Assembly: GCA_902158735.1 (NCBI GenBank)
Contig: CABGHG010000087.1
Coordinates: forward strand, 1-7,145
Source of the DNA: Candidatus Methanolliviera sp. GoM_oil
GTDB taxonomy: Archaea > Halobacteriota > Methanoliparia > Methanoliparales > Methanoliparaceae
Direction of reading: 5' to 3'
DNA: 7,145 nt
Made by a program: the position numbers and the translations under genes
Shown here: positions 1-5,793 of the stretch, piece after piece
Layout of the letters: every line of letters begins with the position of its first letter
Position numbering within the stretch: position 1 is the first letter of the stretch
The notes under the pieces: generated by a model
Databases searched by the model: none
What the model saw: the letters and a program-made list of their open reading frames with translations, nothing else
What the model was told of the DNA's origin: nothing

Positions 1-115
1 ATTTCCTGTGATCTCGATCCAAGCTTATCTGCTTCTTTAACTCTTTTAACATCATCTCGTCTTCCTCTTCTACCTCATCTTTCTCTTCTACCTCATCTTT
101 CTCTTCCTTGCTCAT
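1..115 (-). CDS. Acidic, lysine/glutamate-rich protein of unknown function, N-terminal part only
   Basis: This reading frame starts at the ATG at 115-113 and stays open to the left edge, so only 38 residues are visible. They begin MSKEEKDEVEEKDEVEEEDE and continue with a more ordinary basic and aliphatic helix (MMLKELKKQISLDRDHRK). The first 20 residues come from a tandem DNA repeat and are almost purely charged, so they are probably disordered. I chose this ATG because AAGGAAG lies 8-9 nt before it. A start at ATG 55-53, which has GAGG 8 nt upstream and would skip the acidic tail, is equally possible. A TATA-like box sits about 50 nt upstream. I do not recognise the family, and the existence of the gene rests on codon openness, promoter and start context only. 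Confidence 0.45.
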   Translation of the reverse strand, partial: MSKEEKDEVEEKDEVEEEDEMMLKELKKQISLDRDHRK

Positions 116-135
116 CTTTCTCTTCCTTGCTCATC
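62..135 (-). repeat. Short tandem repeat (two 19-nt and two 18-nt units) over a start-codon region
   Basis: Read on the minus strand there are two identical 19-nt units GATGAGCAAGGAAGAGAAA (117-135 and 98-116). They are followed by two related 18-nt units (80-97 and 62-79) of the form GATGAGGTAGAAGAGAAA, the last with one change. Each 19-nt unit contains ATGAGC, so the initiation codon is duplicated. Because 19 is not a multiple of 3, the first ATG (134-132) opens a frame that stops after 13 codons, while the second (115-113) opens the long one. Confidence 0.85.
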
Positions 136-161
136 TTTATCTGAAAGAAGGGGGGAATTAA

Positions 162-173
162 GAATATTTAAAG
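162..173 (-). promoter_or_regulatory. TATA-like box for the leftward acidic-protein gene
   Basis: The minus strand reads CTTTAAATATTC here. Transcription starting about 25 nt downstream would begin near position 142. That leaves about 8 nt before the first duplicated ATG and about 27 nt before the second. The motif is AT-rich and easily matched by chance, so this is an inference from spacing. Confidence 0.4.
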
Positions 174-208
174 ATGCTCCCCATTTAGTCGATAGGCGTA
201 CATACATT

Positions 209-215
209 AAAAAAA
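209..215 (-). terminator. T7 tract, possible terminator of the phosphatase gene
   Basis: On the minus strand a run of seven T lies about 65 nt after the phosphatase stop codon and upstream of the next leftward gene's TATA-like box. Archaeal RNA polymerase often terminates at T runs without a hairpin, and no hairpin is visible here. Confidence 0.3.
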
Positions 216-278
216 TGGATGAGATGAATTTATTCTAAACTTGCCAGATGACTATAAGTCTTTAATAATATTTTACTG

Positions 279-1112
279 CTAAACCTCTAAAACTTCAAGG
301 TCTTCCACCGTTCTCACCTCTTTTTTGAGATCCGAGATAGCTATCGTCCTCCGTTGAAGATAGGCATGAGAAGTAAAGATGGTGAGACATCTTCCTCCAT
401 ACATCTTTCCTGCTGCATCTGGCTGATGGGAGCGGATCAATACGTTCATTCCCAACCCATCCATGATCTCTTGGAAGTATCCTCTTCCGAATTGGGGCCT
501 TCTTGTAAAGGGATCGTCGCCAAGGAATTTCCCCTCTCTCTCCCTAAAATCGCCCCATGTTATCTCTCTCCAGAGATCGCTTCCAACCTCGATCTCGTTT
601 ATCTCTTCCACTCTAAAGACATCGGGTAATGCTCCATGGAGGGCGATGATCCCATTTTTGGTGATCGCCGCAAGTGGGAGCTTTGATAAGAGAGAGGAAT
701 ATAAACTATAAAGCCTTCCAGATAGTCCTTCCCAAAAATTTGCTGGATAAAATTTGATAATTCCCCTTCCCTCATGGTTTCCCTGAAGTAAGAGAAGATT
801 TTTGGGATAGAGGATCTTTGATATCAGGAGGAAGTTTATATTCTCCATCGAATTTGGTCCCCTGTCCACATAGTCGCCCAAGAATACGACTTTATTCTTG
901 AAATTTAAATACTTGGAGATGACGTTTCTCGTTGCATCGAGATCCCCGTGCGTATCTCCGACGAAGATCACCTTTCCATCTTTTAAGGTGATCAAATTCT
1001 TCTCCGCCCTGATGATCCTTCCTGCCTCAAAGATCAAATCCTCTATCTCCTTCTCTCCAAGGACGAATACCTCATCTGGTTTATGGAAGATCGTTTTGAA
1101 TCTCTCTATCAT
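279..1112 (-). CDS. PPP-family serine/threonine protein phosphatase (metallophosphoesterase)
   Basis: A 277-residue protein with the full motif series of the PPP phosphatase family, numbered from the chosen start: GDTHG at 52-56, GDYVDRG at 79-85, GNHE at 111-114, HGALP at 159-163 and RSH at 227-229. The Asp, His and Asn residues in these motifs bind two metal ions, and Arg84 belongs to the phosphate-binding set. Family members remove phosphate from phosphoserine or phosphothreonine in proteins, in the cytoplasm. No signal peptide or membrane segment is seen. The frame stays open upstream to 1361, but that extension would run through moaC. I therefore start at ATG 1112-1110, which has AAGGA 5-6 nt upstream and a TATA-like box about 50 nt upstream. 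An alternative ATG at 1190-1188 would overlap the moaC start. The variant HGA and RSH motifs (HGG and RGH in most members) make some other phosphoesterase substrate possible. Confidence 0.85.
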   Translation of the reverse strand: MIERFKTIFHKPDEVFVLGEKEIEDLIFEAGRIIRAEKNLITLKDGKVIFVGDTHGDLDATRNVISKYLNFKNKVVFLGDYVDRGPNSMENINFLLISKILYPKNLLLLQGNHEGRGIIKFYPANFWEGLSGRLYSLYSSLLSKLPLAAITKNGIIALHGALPDVFRVEEINEIEVGSDLWREITWGDFREREGKFLGDDPFTRRPQFGRGYFQEIMDGLGMNVLIRSHQPDAAGKMYGGRCLTIFTSHAYLQRRTIAISDLKKEVRTVEDLEVLEV

Positions 1113-1157
1113 ATATCCTTGATGAAAACCTATTTTAGATAAAACATTCTTGCACCC

Positions 1158-1167
1158 TATATTATAA
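1158..1167. promoter_or_regulatory. TATA-like box shared by divergent genes (phosphatase and moaC)
   Basis: TATATTATAA on the plus strand reads TTATAATATA on the minus strand, so either orientation resembles an archaeal TATA box. Its centre is about 50 nt from the phosphatase ATG, giving a leader of roughly 25 nt. It is only about 26 nt from the moaC ATG, which would make the moaC transcript nearly leaderless. For moaC an alternative box, TTTTAGATAA at 1133-1142, would give a leader that keeps the AGAGGT ribosome binding site at 1174-1179. Confidence 0.5.
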
Positions 1168-1188
1168 CTATCCAGAGGTTCTAAAAGC

Positions 1189-1632
1189 ATGGATAAAATA
1201 AGAATGATAGACATAGGAAAAAAAAAAGAAGTCAAGAGAAGAGCGATGGCTTCCGGAAAGATATGCCTGAAAAAGTCCACGATAGAAGCAATAAAGGAAG
1301 GAAATATAACTAAAGGCAACGTATTGGCAACAGCAAAGGTCTCTGGAATAATGGCGGTCAAAAGAACTTCTGATGCAATACCGCTCTGTCATCCTATACC
1401 GATAACAAACGTGGAGATAAACTTTCAATTAGATAAGAGATTCATAGGGATAAAGGTTCTCGTCGAGTCGATCGGAAAGACGGGCGTGGAGATGGAAGCC
1501 TTGCACGGAGTGAACATATCTTTATTAACGATATGGGACATGGTGAAATCGGTGGAAAAAGACGAGAACGGACAGTATCCAGAGACGGAGATATCAGATA
1601 TAAAGGTGGTGTATAAAGAGAAGGGTGTCTAA
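1189..1632 (+). CDS. moaC: Cyclic pyranopterin monophosphate synthase MoaC
   Basis: MoaC makes cyclic pyranopterin monophosphate from the 3',8-cyclo-GTP intermediate produced by MoaA, an early step of molybdenum or tungsten cofactor synthesis. The 147-residue length is normal. Recognisable family blocks are TKGNVLATAKVSGI (41-54), KRTSDAIPLCHP (58-69), GKTGVEMEAL (96-105) and LTIWDMVKSVEKD (113-125). Lys42, His68, Asp117 and Lys120 correspond to the catalytic residues known from the E. coli enzyme. The start ATG has AGAGGT about 9 nt upstream, and an in-frame ATG five codons later is a weaker alternative. The gene opens the rightward cluster and its end overlaps the possible hisD GTG start by 8 nt, so it is probably co-transcribed with hisD. 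A run of ten A at 1218-1227 lies near the 5' end. Confidence 0.95.
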   Translation: MDKIRMIDIGKKKEVKRRAMASGKICLKKSTIEAIKEGNITKGNVLATAKVSGIMAVKRTSDAIPLCHPIPITNVEINFQLDKRFIGIKVLVESIGKTGVEMEALHGVNISLLTIWDMVKSVEKDENGQYPETEISDIKVVYKEKGV

Positions 1633-2866
1633 ATTGAATCTTAAGACGAGGCGTATCGGAGACGCGAGTGAAGATTTCTTCGATCGAAGATCTATCTTTG
1701 AAGACATCTTTGAAGACGTCAAAAAGATAATAGACGACGTTGGAATAGATGGCGACGATGCGATCAGAAGATATGAGAAGAGATTTGATGGCGTTGAACT
1801 GGAAGATTTTACCGTCAAAGAAGAAGAATTTGAAAGGGCATTTGACAAGACAGATAAAAAACTGATCGAGCATTTAAAGATCGCTTATGATAGAATTTAT
1901 CATTTTCACGAGAAGCAGATGAGAGAGAACTGGTTCTTCGAGGAGGGGGGGATAACTTTGGGGCAGATATTCGTTCCGCTCGAGAACGTTGGATGCTACG
2001 TTCCCTCCTCTTATTTTTCGAGTCTCTTGATGGCGGCGATACCTGCAAAGGTCGCTGGCGTGAGAGAGATTTACGTCTGTACTCCTCCAAATGAAAGAGG
2101 CGAAATAAATCCTTTAATCTTGATTGCCGCATCGCTAACCGGTGTGAAGTTATATAAAATTGGTGGAGCACAAGCGATAGCGGGAATGGCTTATGGAACA
2201 GAGAGTATTCCGAAAGTAAATAAAATAGTTGGCCCGGGAAACAAATACGTCACGACGGCAAAGATGCTTTTACGGGATAAAATAGAGATAGATTTTCCTG
2301 CCGGACCAAGTGAAGTCTTTATAATTGCAGATACCTCTGCCAATCCATCCTTCATGGCTTCTGACCTTTTAGCGCAGGCGGAGCATGACTCGGCGGCTCA
2401 CTCGATACTGGTCACGACGTCGAGAAGATTGTGCGAGGACGTTAGAAAAGAGGTTATTGAGCAAAGAGAAGGGCTTTCGGTCCCGGGGAGGATAGATCTA
2501 TTTTTGGCGGATTCTTTGAAAGAATGTATAGATTTTGCGAATAGATTTGCTCCAGAGCACCTGGAGATCGTCTGTGTAGATTATATCGGTATCTTAAAGG
2601 AGATAAGAAATGCGGGTTCTATATTCTTAGGCAACTATTCTCCCGTCTCTGCCGGAGATTACGCGTCCGGAACGAACCACATACTTCCGACTGCTGGATA
2701 CGCAAAGGTATTTTCGGGATTATCCGTCGATGATTTTTTAAAGAGGATCAGTGTTCAGATGTTAGGAAGAGAAGGGCTTTCGTCCATCAAAGATATGGTG
2801 ATAAGCATGGCAGGGGCAGAAGGTCTAAATGCCCACGCGAACTCAGTAAGAAAGAGGATGACCTGA
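1625..2866 (+). CDS. hisD: Histidinol dehydrogenase HisD
   Basis: HisD oxidises L-histidinol to L-histidine in two NAD-dependent steps, the end of the histidine pathway. The 413 residues are slightly shorter than the usual 425-435. Typical blocks are GGAQAIAGMAYGTESIPKV (180-198), GPGNKYVTTAK (203-213), DFPAGPSEV (223-231), SDLLAQAEHDSAAHS (246-260), FAPEHLEIV (308-316) and AGDYASGTNHILPT (343-356). Gln251, His254, Asp345 and His404 match the zinc ligands of the E. coli enzyme, and Glu311-His312 match its catalytic pair. The loop after VGCYVP (122-127) seems three residues shorter than usual. The GTG start at 1625 overlaps the moaC end by 8 nt. A TTG at 1634, with GGTG 6 nt upstream, is an alternative giving 410 residues. 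The stop codon shares one base with the aspS ATG, a sign of translational coupling. Confidence 0.96.
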   Translation: MSKLNLKTRRIGDASEDFFDRRSIFEDIFEDVKKIIDDVGIDGDDAIRRYEKRFDGVELEDFTVKEEEFERAFDKTDKKLIEHLKIAYDRIYHFHEKQMRENWFFEEGGITLGQIFVPLENVGCYVPSSYFSSLLMAAIPAKVAGVREIYVCTPPNERGEINPLILIAASLTGVKLYKIGGAQAIAGMAYGTESIPKVNKIVGPGNKYVTTAKMLLRDKIEIDFPAGPSEVFIIADTSANPSFMASDLLAQAEHDSAAHSILVTTSRRLCEDVRKEVIEQREGLSVPGRIDLFLADSLKECIDFANRFAPEHLEIVCVDYIGILKEIRNAGSIFLGNYSPVSAGDYASGTNHILPTAGYAKVFSGLSVDDFLKRISVQMLGREGLSSIKDMVISMAGAEGLNAHANSVRKRMT

Positions 2867-4128
2867 TGCACTCTATAGATATAGATCCAAAGACGAAGGG
2901 AGAGGTGGAGGTCACGGGGTGGATCCACGAGATAAGGGATTTGGGGGGAATAACTTTTCTTCTACTGAGAGATCGAGAGGGGATCACTCAGATCACATTG
3001 CCCAAGAGAAAGATATCAAAAGAGATCTTGGAGAAGGTAAAAAAGGCCAGCAGAGAGAGTGTTCTTCGTGTAAAGGGAGATGTACAAGAAGACGGGCGAG
3101 CACCAAATGGATTTGAGATCCTCCCCTCGTCCATAGAAATTTTGGCGATGGCAAAGTCGCCTCTTCCTCTGGATCCTACCGAGAAGGTTTCCGCAGAGAT
3201 AGAAACAAGGCTCGACCAGAGGTTCTTGGATATGAGGCGGCCGAGGGTTAAAGCCATATTCATGATACGAAGTTATGCGTTAAGGGCGATAAGAGAATTC
3301 TTCTATGAAAAAGATTTCATCGAAGTTAATACACCAAAGATCGTCGCAACGGCCACGGAGGGAGGAACAGCTTTATTTCCAATATCTTACTTTGAGAGAG
3401 AGGCATTCTTAAATCAAAGCCCACAACTCTACAAACAGATGCTCATGTCAAGTGGTTTCGAAAGGGTCTTTGAGATAGGGCCGATATTCAGAGCGGAGGA
3501 GCATTCCACGCGAAGACATCTGAACGAGGCCACTTCCATCGATATGGAGATGAGTTATGCAGACGATGAGGGGGTGATGAGATTATTAGAAGAGCTCATC
3601 CATCATACATACAAATATATAGCAAAAAATGCATCGAGATATTTGAGGGTGCTTGAGAGGGAGATTAAGATTCCAGATATCCCTTTCAAGAGAATCTCAT
3701 ACAATGAAGCCATCGAGATTTCCGATTTAGAATGGGGAGACGATTTCGGCGCTTTGGGGGAGAGAAAGCTTGGAGAAAGTATTGGGGAGCATTATTTCAT
3801 AAGAAAATGGCCCCTTGAGATAAAGCCCTATTACACGATGCCCTGTGGAAAAAACGAGTCAAAATCATTTGATCTGATGCACCCGAGAGCAGAACTGGCA
3901 TCCGGTTCACAGCGCGTTCACGATCATAAACTGCTTGAAAAACAGATAGAAGAGAGGGGGTTTAGTCCAGAGAGCTTTTTTTTCTACCTGAACACATTTA
4001 AATACGGTATGCCGCCCCACGCCGGCTGGGGTCTCGGCTTGGAAAGGCTTCTGATGACGATGCTCGACCTGGATAATATAAGGGAAGCCGTCATGTTTCC
4101 GAGAGACAGGAGGAGACTGGTTCCTTAA
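2866..4128 (+). CDS. aspS: Aspartyl-tRNA synthetase, probably the nondiscriminating (Asp/Asn) archaeal type
   Basis: A 420-residue class II synthetase of the archaeal AspRS type. The N-terminal OB-fold anticodon-binding domain (about 1-105) contains GWIHEIRDLGG. The catalytic domain holds ATATEGGTALF (161-171), SPQLYKQM (185-192), motif 2 FRAEEHSTRRHLNE (208-221) and motif 3 GWGLGLERL (387-395), ending FPRDRRRLVP. It attaches aspartate to tRNA-Asp. His21 and Pro80 fall at the positions where discriminating archaeal enzymes such as that of Thermococcus kodakarensis carry Trp26 and Lys85. His and Pro there are the known marks of nondiscriminating enzymes that also aspartylate tRNA-Asn. The start overlaps the hisD stop in TGATG, with GAGG 8 nt upstream. 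The next gene begins 9 nt after the stop. A specific AspRS remains possible until tested. Confidence 0.95.
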   Translation: MHSIDIDPKTKGEVEVTGWIHEIRDLGGITFLLLRDREGITQITLPKRKISKEILEKVKKASRESVLRVKGDVQEDGRAPNGFEILPSSIEILAMAKSPLPLDPTEKVSAEIETRLDQRFLDMRRPRVKAIFMIRSYALRAIREFFYEKDFIEVNTPKIVATATEGGTALFPISYFEREAFLNQSPQLYKQMLMSSGFERVFEIGPIFRAEEHSTRRHLNEATSIDMEMSYADDEGVMRLLEELIHHTYKYIAKNASRYLRVLEREIKIPDIPFKRISYNEAIEISDLEWGDDFGALGERKLGESIGEHYFIRKWPLEIKPYYTMPCGKNESKSFDLMHPRAELASGSQRVHDHKLLEKQIEERGFSPESFFFYLNTFKYGMPPHAGWGLGLERLLMTMLDLDNIREAVMFPRDRRRLVP

Positions 4129-4137
4129 AGGAGAGGG

Positions 4138-4440
4138 ATGCTCACAGATGGTATTGAAAGAGAGCTTAAAATGCTCGAAAGGCATCTTATGGTCTTGAAA
4201 GGGGTTATAAAGAGTGAACCCGTTGGAATAACGAAGCTCTCAGAAGAGATAGGAATGCCACCCCATAGGATCAGATATTCCTTGAGAGTATTGGAGAGAG
4301 CGGATTTGATTAGACCGTCCCTTCACGGTGCGACAACCACAAAGAAGACAAAGGTATTTATGAGTGAACTGGATGAAAATCTGGATAGGATAATTGAAGG
4401 GATGAAGGGGATGAAGGGAAAAGTTATAAAAGATCGATAA
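4138..4440 (+). CDS. Small winged-helix transcriptional regulator
   Basis: A 100-residue protein with an N-terminal helix (about 4-27) and a winged helix-turn-helix. The latter is helix TKLSEEIG (32-39), turn MPPHR (40-44), recognition helix IRYSLRVLERADLI (45-58) and a wing around RPSLHGATTTKKTKVF (59-74). A C-terminal helix (77-90) may dimerise. The pattern is that of small archaeal ArsR/MarR-like repressors without a separate ligand domain. It is expected to bind DNA in the cytoplasm, but its target is unknown. The start has GGAG at 4130-4133, a short 4-nt spacing. It sits 9 nt behind aspS and 26 nt before tRNA-Asn and hisG, so control of its own cluster is a reasonable guess but not shown. 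The C-terminal end contains a small repeat (GMKGMKG). Confidence 0.75.
   Translation: MLTDGIERELKMLERHLMVLKGVIKSEPVGITKLSEEIGMPPHRIRYSLRVLERADLIRPSLHGATTTKKTKVFMSELDENLDRIIEGMKGMKGKVIKDR
4424..4431 (+). promoter_or_regulatory. TATA-like box for tRNA-Asn, inside the end of the regulator gene
   Basis: TTATAAAA lies about 39 nt before the mature tRNA 5' end. A start about 25 nt downstream would give a tRNA precursor with a 10-15 nt leader. It overlaps the last codons of the upstream gene, so it may be a chance AT-rich match. Confidence 0.4.
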
Positions 4441-4444
4441 CCAC

Positions 4445-4463
4445 TGAAAATCAAAGATTTTCA
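4445..4463 (+). repeat. Perfect 8-bp inverted repeat before tRNA-Asn
   Basis: TGAAAATC-AAA-GATTTTCA forms an 8-bp stem with a 3-nt loop, ending 3 nt before the tRNA. No T run follows it, so it is a poor terminator. In RNA it could fold in the tRNA 5' leader. Its core AAATC-NNN-GATTT recurs in the TnpB remnant further right. Confidence 0.8.
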
Positions 4464-4466
4464 CAT

Positions 4467-4539
4467 GCCGCTGTAACTCAGTTGGTAGAGTGTCTGGCTG
4501 TTAACCAGGTTGTCGCAGGTTCGAGCCCTGCCGGCGGCG
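4467..4539 (+). tRNA. tRNA-Asn (anticodon GTT)
   Basis: A complete 73-nt cloverleaf. The acceptor stem is GCCGCTG with CGGCGGC (one T-G pair). The D arm is ACTC/GAGT around an 8-nt loop with GG. The anticodon stem is TCTGG/CCAGG (one T-G pair) with loop CTGTTAA, so the anticodon GTT is at 4500-4502. The variable loop is 5 nt (TTGTC), and the T arm is GCAGG-TTCGAGC-CCTGC. The discriminator base is G, as expected for tRNA-Asn. CCA is not encoded and there is no intron. Only 16 nt separate it from hisG, so hisG must be transcribed through it. It lies two genes behind aspS, whose product may charge it with aspartate for later conversion to asparagine. Confidence 0.97.
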
Positions 4540-4555
4540 TATTTGGAGTTCTAAG

Positions 4556-5434
4556 ATGATAGATCTGGCATTACCAAAGGGAAGTTTGGAAGAGCAGACG
4601 ATGAAGCTCTTTAAGGAAGCCGACCTGGAAGTTAGAAGGGGAAAGAGAGAGTATAATCCCAAGATAGAGGATCCGAGGATCGGAAAGGTAAAAATTTTGA
4701 GACCGCAGGAGATACCAAAGTATGTGGAAGCAGGATATTTTGACCTTGGAATAAGTGGGATGGACTGGATCGTCGAGAGCGGGGCGGATGTTGTCGAGGT
4801 GGCTAAACTTCCCTATTCTAAGATGACGGAAAAGACGGTAAAGATAATAGCGGCAGTTCCGGAGGATTCTGATATCAGGAAGATAGAGGATTTAAAAGGG
4901 AAGAGGCGGAGCCGTATAACGACCGAATACCCTAACATAACAAAAAATTTTTTTGATGGTAAAGGAATTTCAACAGATATATTTTTCTCCTACGGGGCGT
5001 CCGAGGCGAAGGTCCCGGAGATCATGGATGTCGTGGTTGATCTGGTAGAGACGGGAACCACATTGGGAAAGAACAAATTAAAGATTATAGGAACACTAAT
5101 GGAGTCTTACACCACTCTTTTGGCGAATAAAGCGAGTTGGGAGGACAAAGAAAAGAAGACTGAGATAGAAGAGATAAAGACGCTCCTCTTAGGGGTCATC
5201 GATGCCAGGGGTAGGGTTTTGATAACGATGAACATCCCAAAGGATAAGCTCTCTATTATCGTAGAATTTCTTCCCGCGATGAAGAAGCCAACCGTTTCAG
5301 AACTCTATGGAACGGATTATTACGCCGTTCAAACAGTGGTGAGCAAGGATGAGATTAATACGTTGATCCCAAAGTTGAAACAGTATGGTGCAGAAGATAT
5401 ATTGGAGCTTGCTATCTCAAAGATAATACGATGA
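4556..5434 (+). CDS. hisG: ATP phosphoribosyltransferase HisG, long form
   Basis: HisG joins ATP and PRPP to give phosphoribosyl-ATP, the committed and feedback-controlled step of histidine synthesis. At 292 residues this is the long form. The catalytic domains begin MIDLALPKGSLEE and contain YFDLGISGMDW (61-71) and RITTEYPNIT (120-129). The PRPP-binding loop is at 161-171 (VDLVETGTTLG). A C-terminal ACT-like regulatory domain (about 214-292) binds histidine in the family, so no HisZ partner is needed. The start has GGAG 7 nt upstream. That binding site lies between the tRNA 3' end and the ATG, so cutting the tRNA from the transcript would leave hisG a 16-nt leader. It completes a cluster holding the first and last histidine enzymes, with the other pathway genes elsewhere. 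Confidence 0.96.
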   Translation: MIDLALPKGSLEEQTMKLFKEADLEVRRGKREYNPKIEDPRIGKVKILRPQEIPKYVEAGYFDLGISGMDWIVESGADVVEVAKLPYSKMTEKTVKIIAAVPEDSDIRKIEDLKGKRRSRITTEYPNITKNFFDGKGISTDIFFSYGASEAKVPEIMDVVVDLVETGTTLGKNKLKIIGTLMESYTTLLANKASWEDKEKKTEIEEIKTLLLGVIDARGRVLITMNIPKDKLSIIVEFLPAMKKPTVSELYGTDYYAVQTVVSKDEINTLIPKLKQYGAEDILELAISKIIR

Positions 5435-5464
5435 GAGATGTGACGATAAGATTACGAAGATAAT

Positions 5465-5481
5465 CCTCTTTTTCTTCTGTT
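5465..5481 (+). terminator. Pyrimidine/T-rich tract after hisG, possible terminator
   Basis: CCTCTTTTTCTTCTGTT starts about 30 nt after the hisG stop and is the first T-rich stretch downstream of the rightward cluster. Archaeal termination often uses such tracts. No stable hairpin precedes it. Confidence 0.4.
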
Positions 5482-5632
5482 AGATCGCTATTCGGGGGGT
5501 CTGTTCTTCCAGTTTTTCTATGTGGTCATGTAAGATCTCTGACTGTTCTCCAAATTTCATCAGGAATTTATCCATCTTTTCTCTCTGCTCCTCTAATTTA
5601 TCGATGTGTCCCTTCTAATTTATCGATGTGTC
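5480..5632 (-). pseudogene. Remnant of a heptad-repeat coiled-coil protein, frameshifted
   Basis: On the minus strand an open frame (stop at 5482-5480) reads HIDKLEEQREK, then MDKFLMKFGEQSEILHDH, then IEKLEEQTPRIAI. This has the seven-residue spacing of a coiled coil, and the HIDKLEE/HIEKLEE units recur. Just upstream a second HIDKLE unit appears in another frame, because a 19-bp direct repeat (TCTAATTTATCGATGTGTC at 5592-5610 and 5614-5632) has period 22 rather than 21. No good start codon with a ribosome binding site is seen, and the region ends against the right end of the TnpB element. I infer the 3' end of a decayed gene, perhaps disrupted by that insertion. A tiny 31-residue gene from ATG 5575 cannot be excluded. 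Confidence 0.5.
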
Positions 5633-5640
5633 TTTTTATT

Positions 5641-5793
5641 GTGAACTACCCCGCCCTAAAGGGCGAGACTTCCTGTATCATCCTTCTCTTCGATTTGCGT
5701 TCTCAAATCTTTGATTTGAGAAGTCCTCAGGCTTAAATTCGGACAGTTCCTGCCCTACATTCTTTAGTTGCTCAAAAATCCTTTGGATTTTTG
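5641..5793 (-). ncRNA. Candidate omegaRNA (TnpB guide RNA) region at the element right end
   Basis: In IS200/IS605 elements the guide RNA covers the tnpB 3' end and the right end, and its guide is the sequence just outside the element. Here the corresponding stretch is intact. It has a 10-bp hairpin at the tnpB stop (5772-5794), a second 10-bp hairpin (5700-5722) and the terminal GC hairpin (5650-5667). The flank from about 5640 leftwards would be the guide. Whether it is transcribed is unknown, and the local TnpB is truncated. The call is by analogy. Confidence 0.35.
5700..5722. repeat. Perfect 10-bp palindrome with TTT loop
   Basis: Arms TTCTCAAATC and GATTTGAGAA flank a TTT loop, inside the right end of the TnpB element. 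It carries the same AAATC-NNN-GATTT core as the palindrome before tRNA-Asn. Confidence 0.85.

Noticed and set aside
354..629. Plus-strand frame of 91 residues inside the phosphatase gene
   Set aside because: Antisense shadow of a gene with a complete set of PPP motifs. Its low-complexity composition and the lack of a ribosome binding site argue against it.
1113..1361. Upstream extension of the phosphatase frame, which includes hydrophobic stretches that look like membrane segments
   Set aside because: It is the reverse complement of the moaC 5' half. MoaC is clearly real, and the phosphatase has a better start at 1112 with a ribosome binding site.
4445..4463. Hairpin before tRNA-Asn considered as an intrinsic terminator of the regulator gene
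   Set aside because: No T run follows on the plus strand, archaeal termination does not rely on hairpins, and hisG needs read-through.
4939..4954. A/T-rich run inside hisG (AAAAAATTTTTTT) considered as a promoter or terminator
   Set aside because: It lies within a conserved coding block (NITKNFFDG) and no gene starts or ends nearby.
5592..5632. Direct repeat with 22-bp period considered as a CRISPR fragment
   Set aside because: Only two 19-bp copies with a 3-nt gap, so there is no spacer. It is explained by heptad coding repeats.
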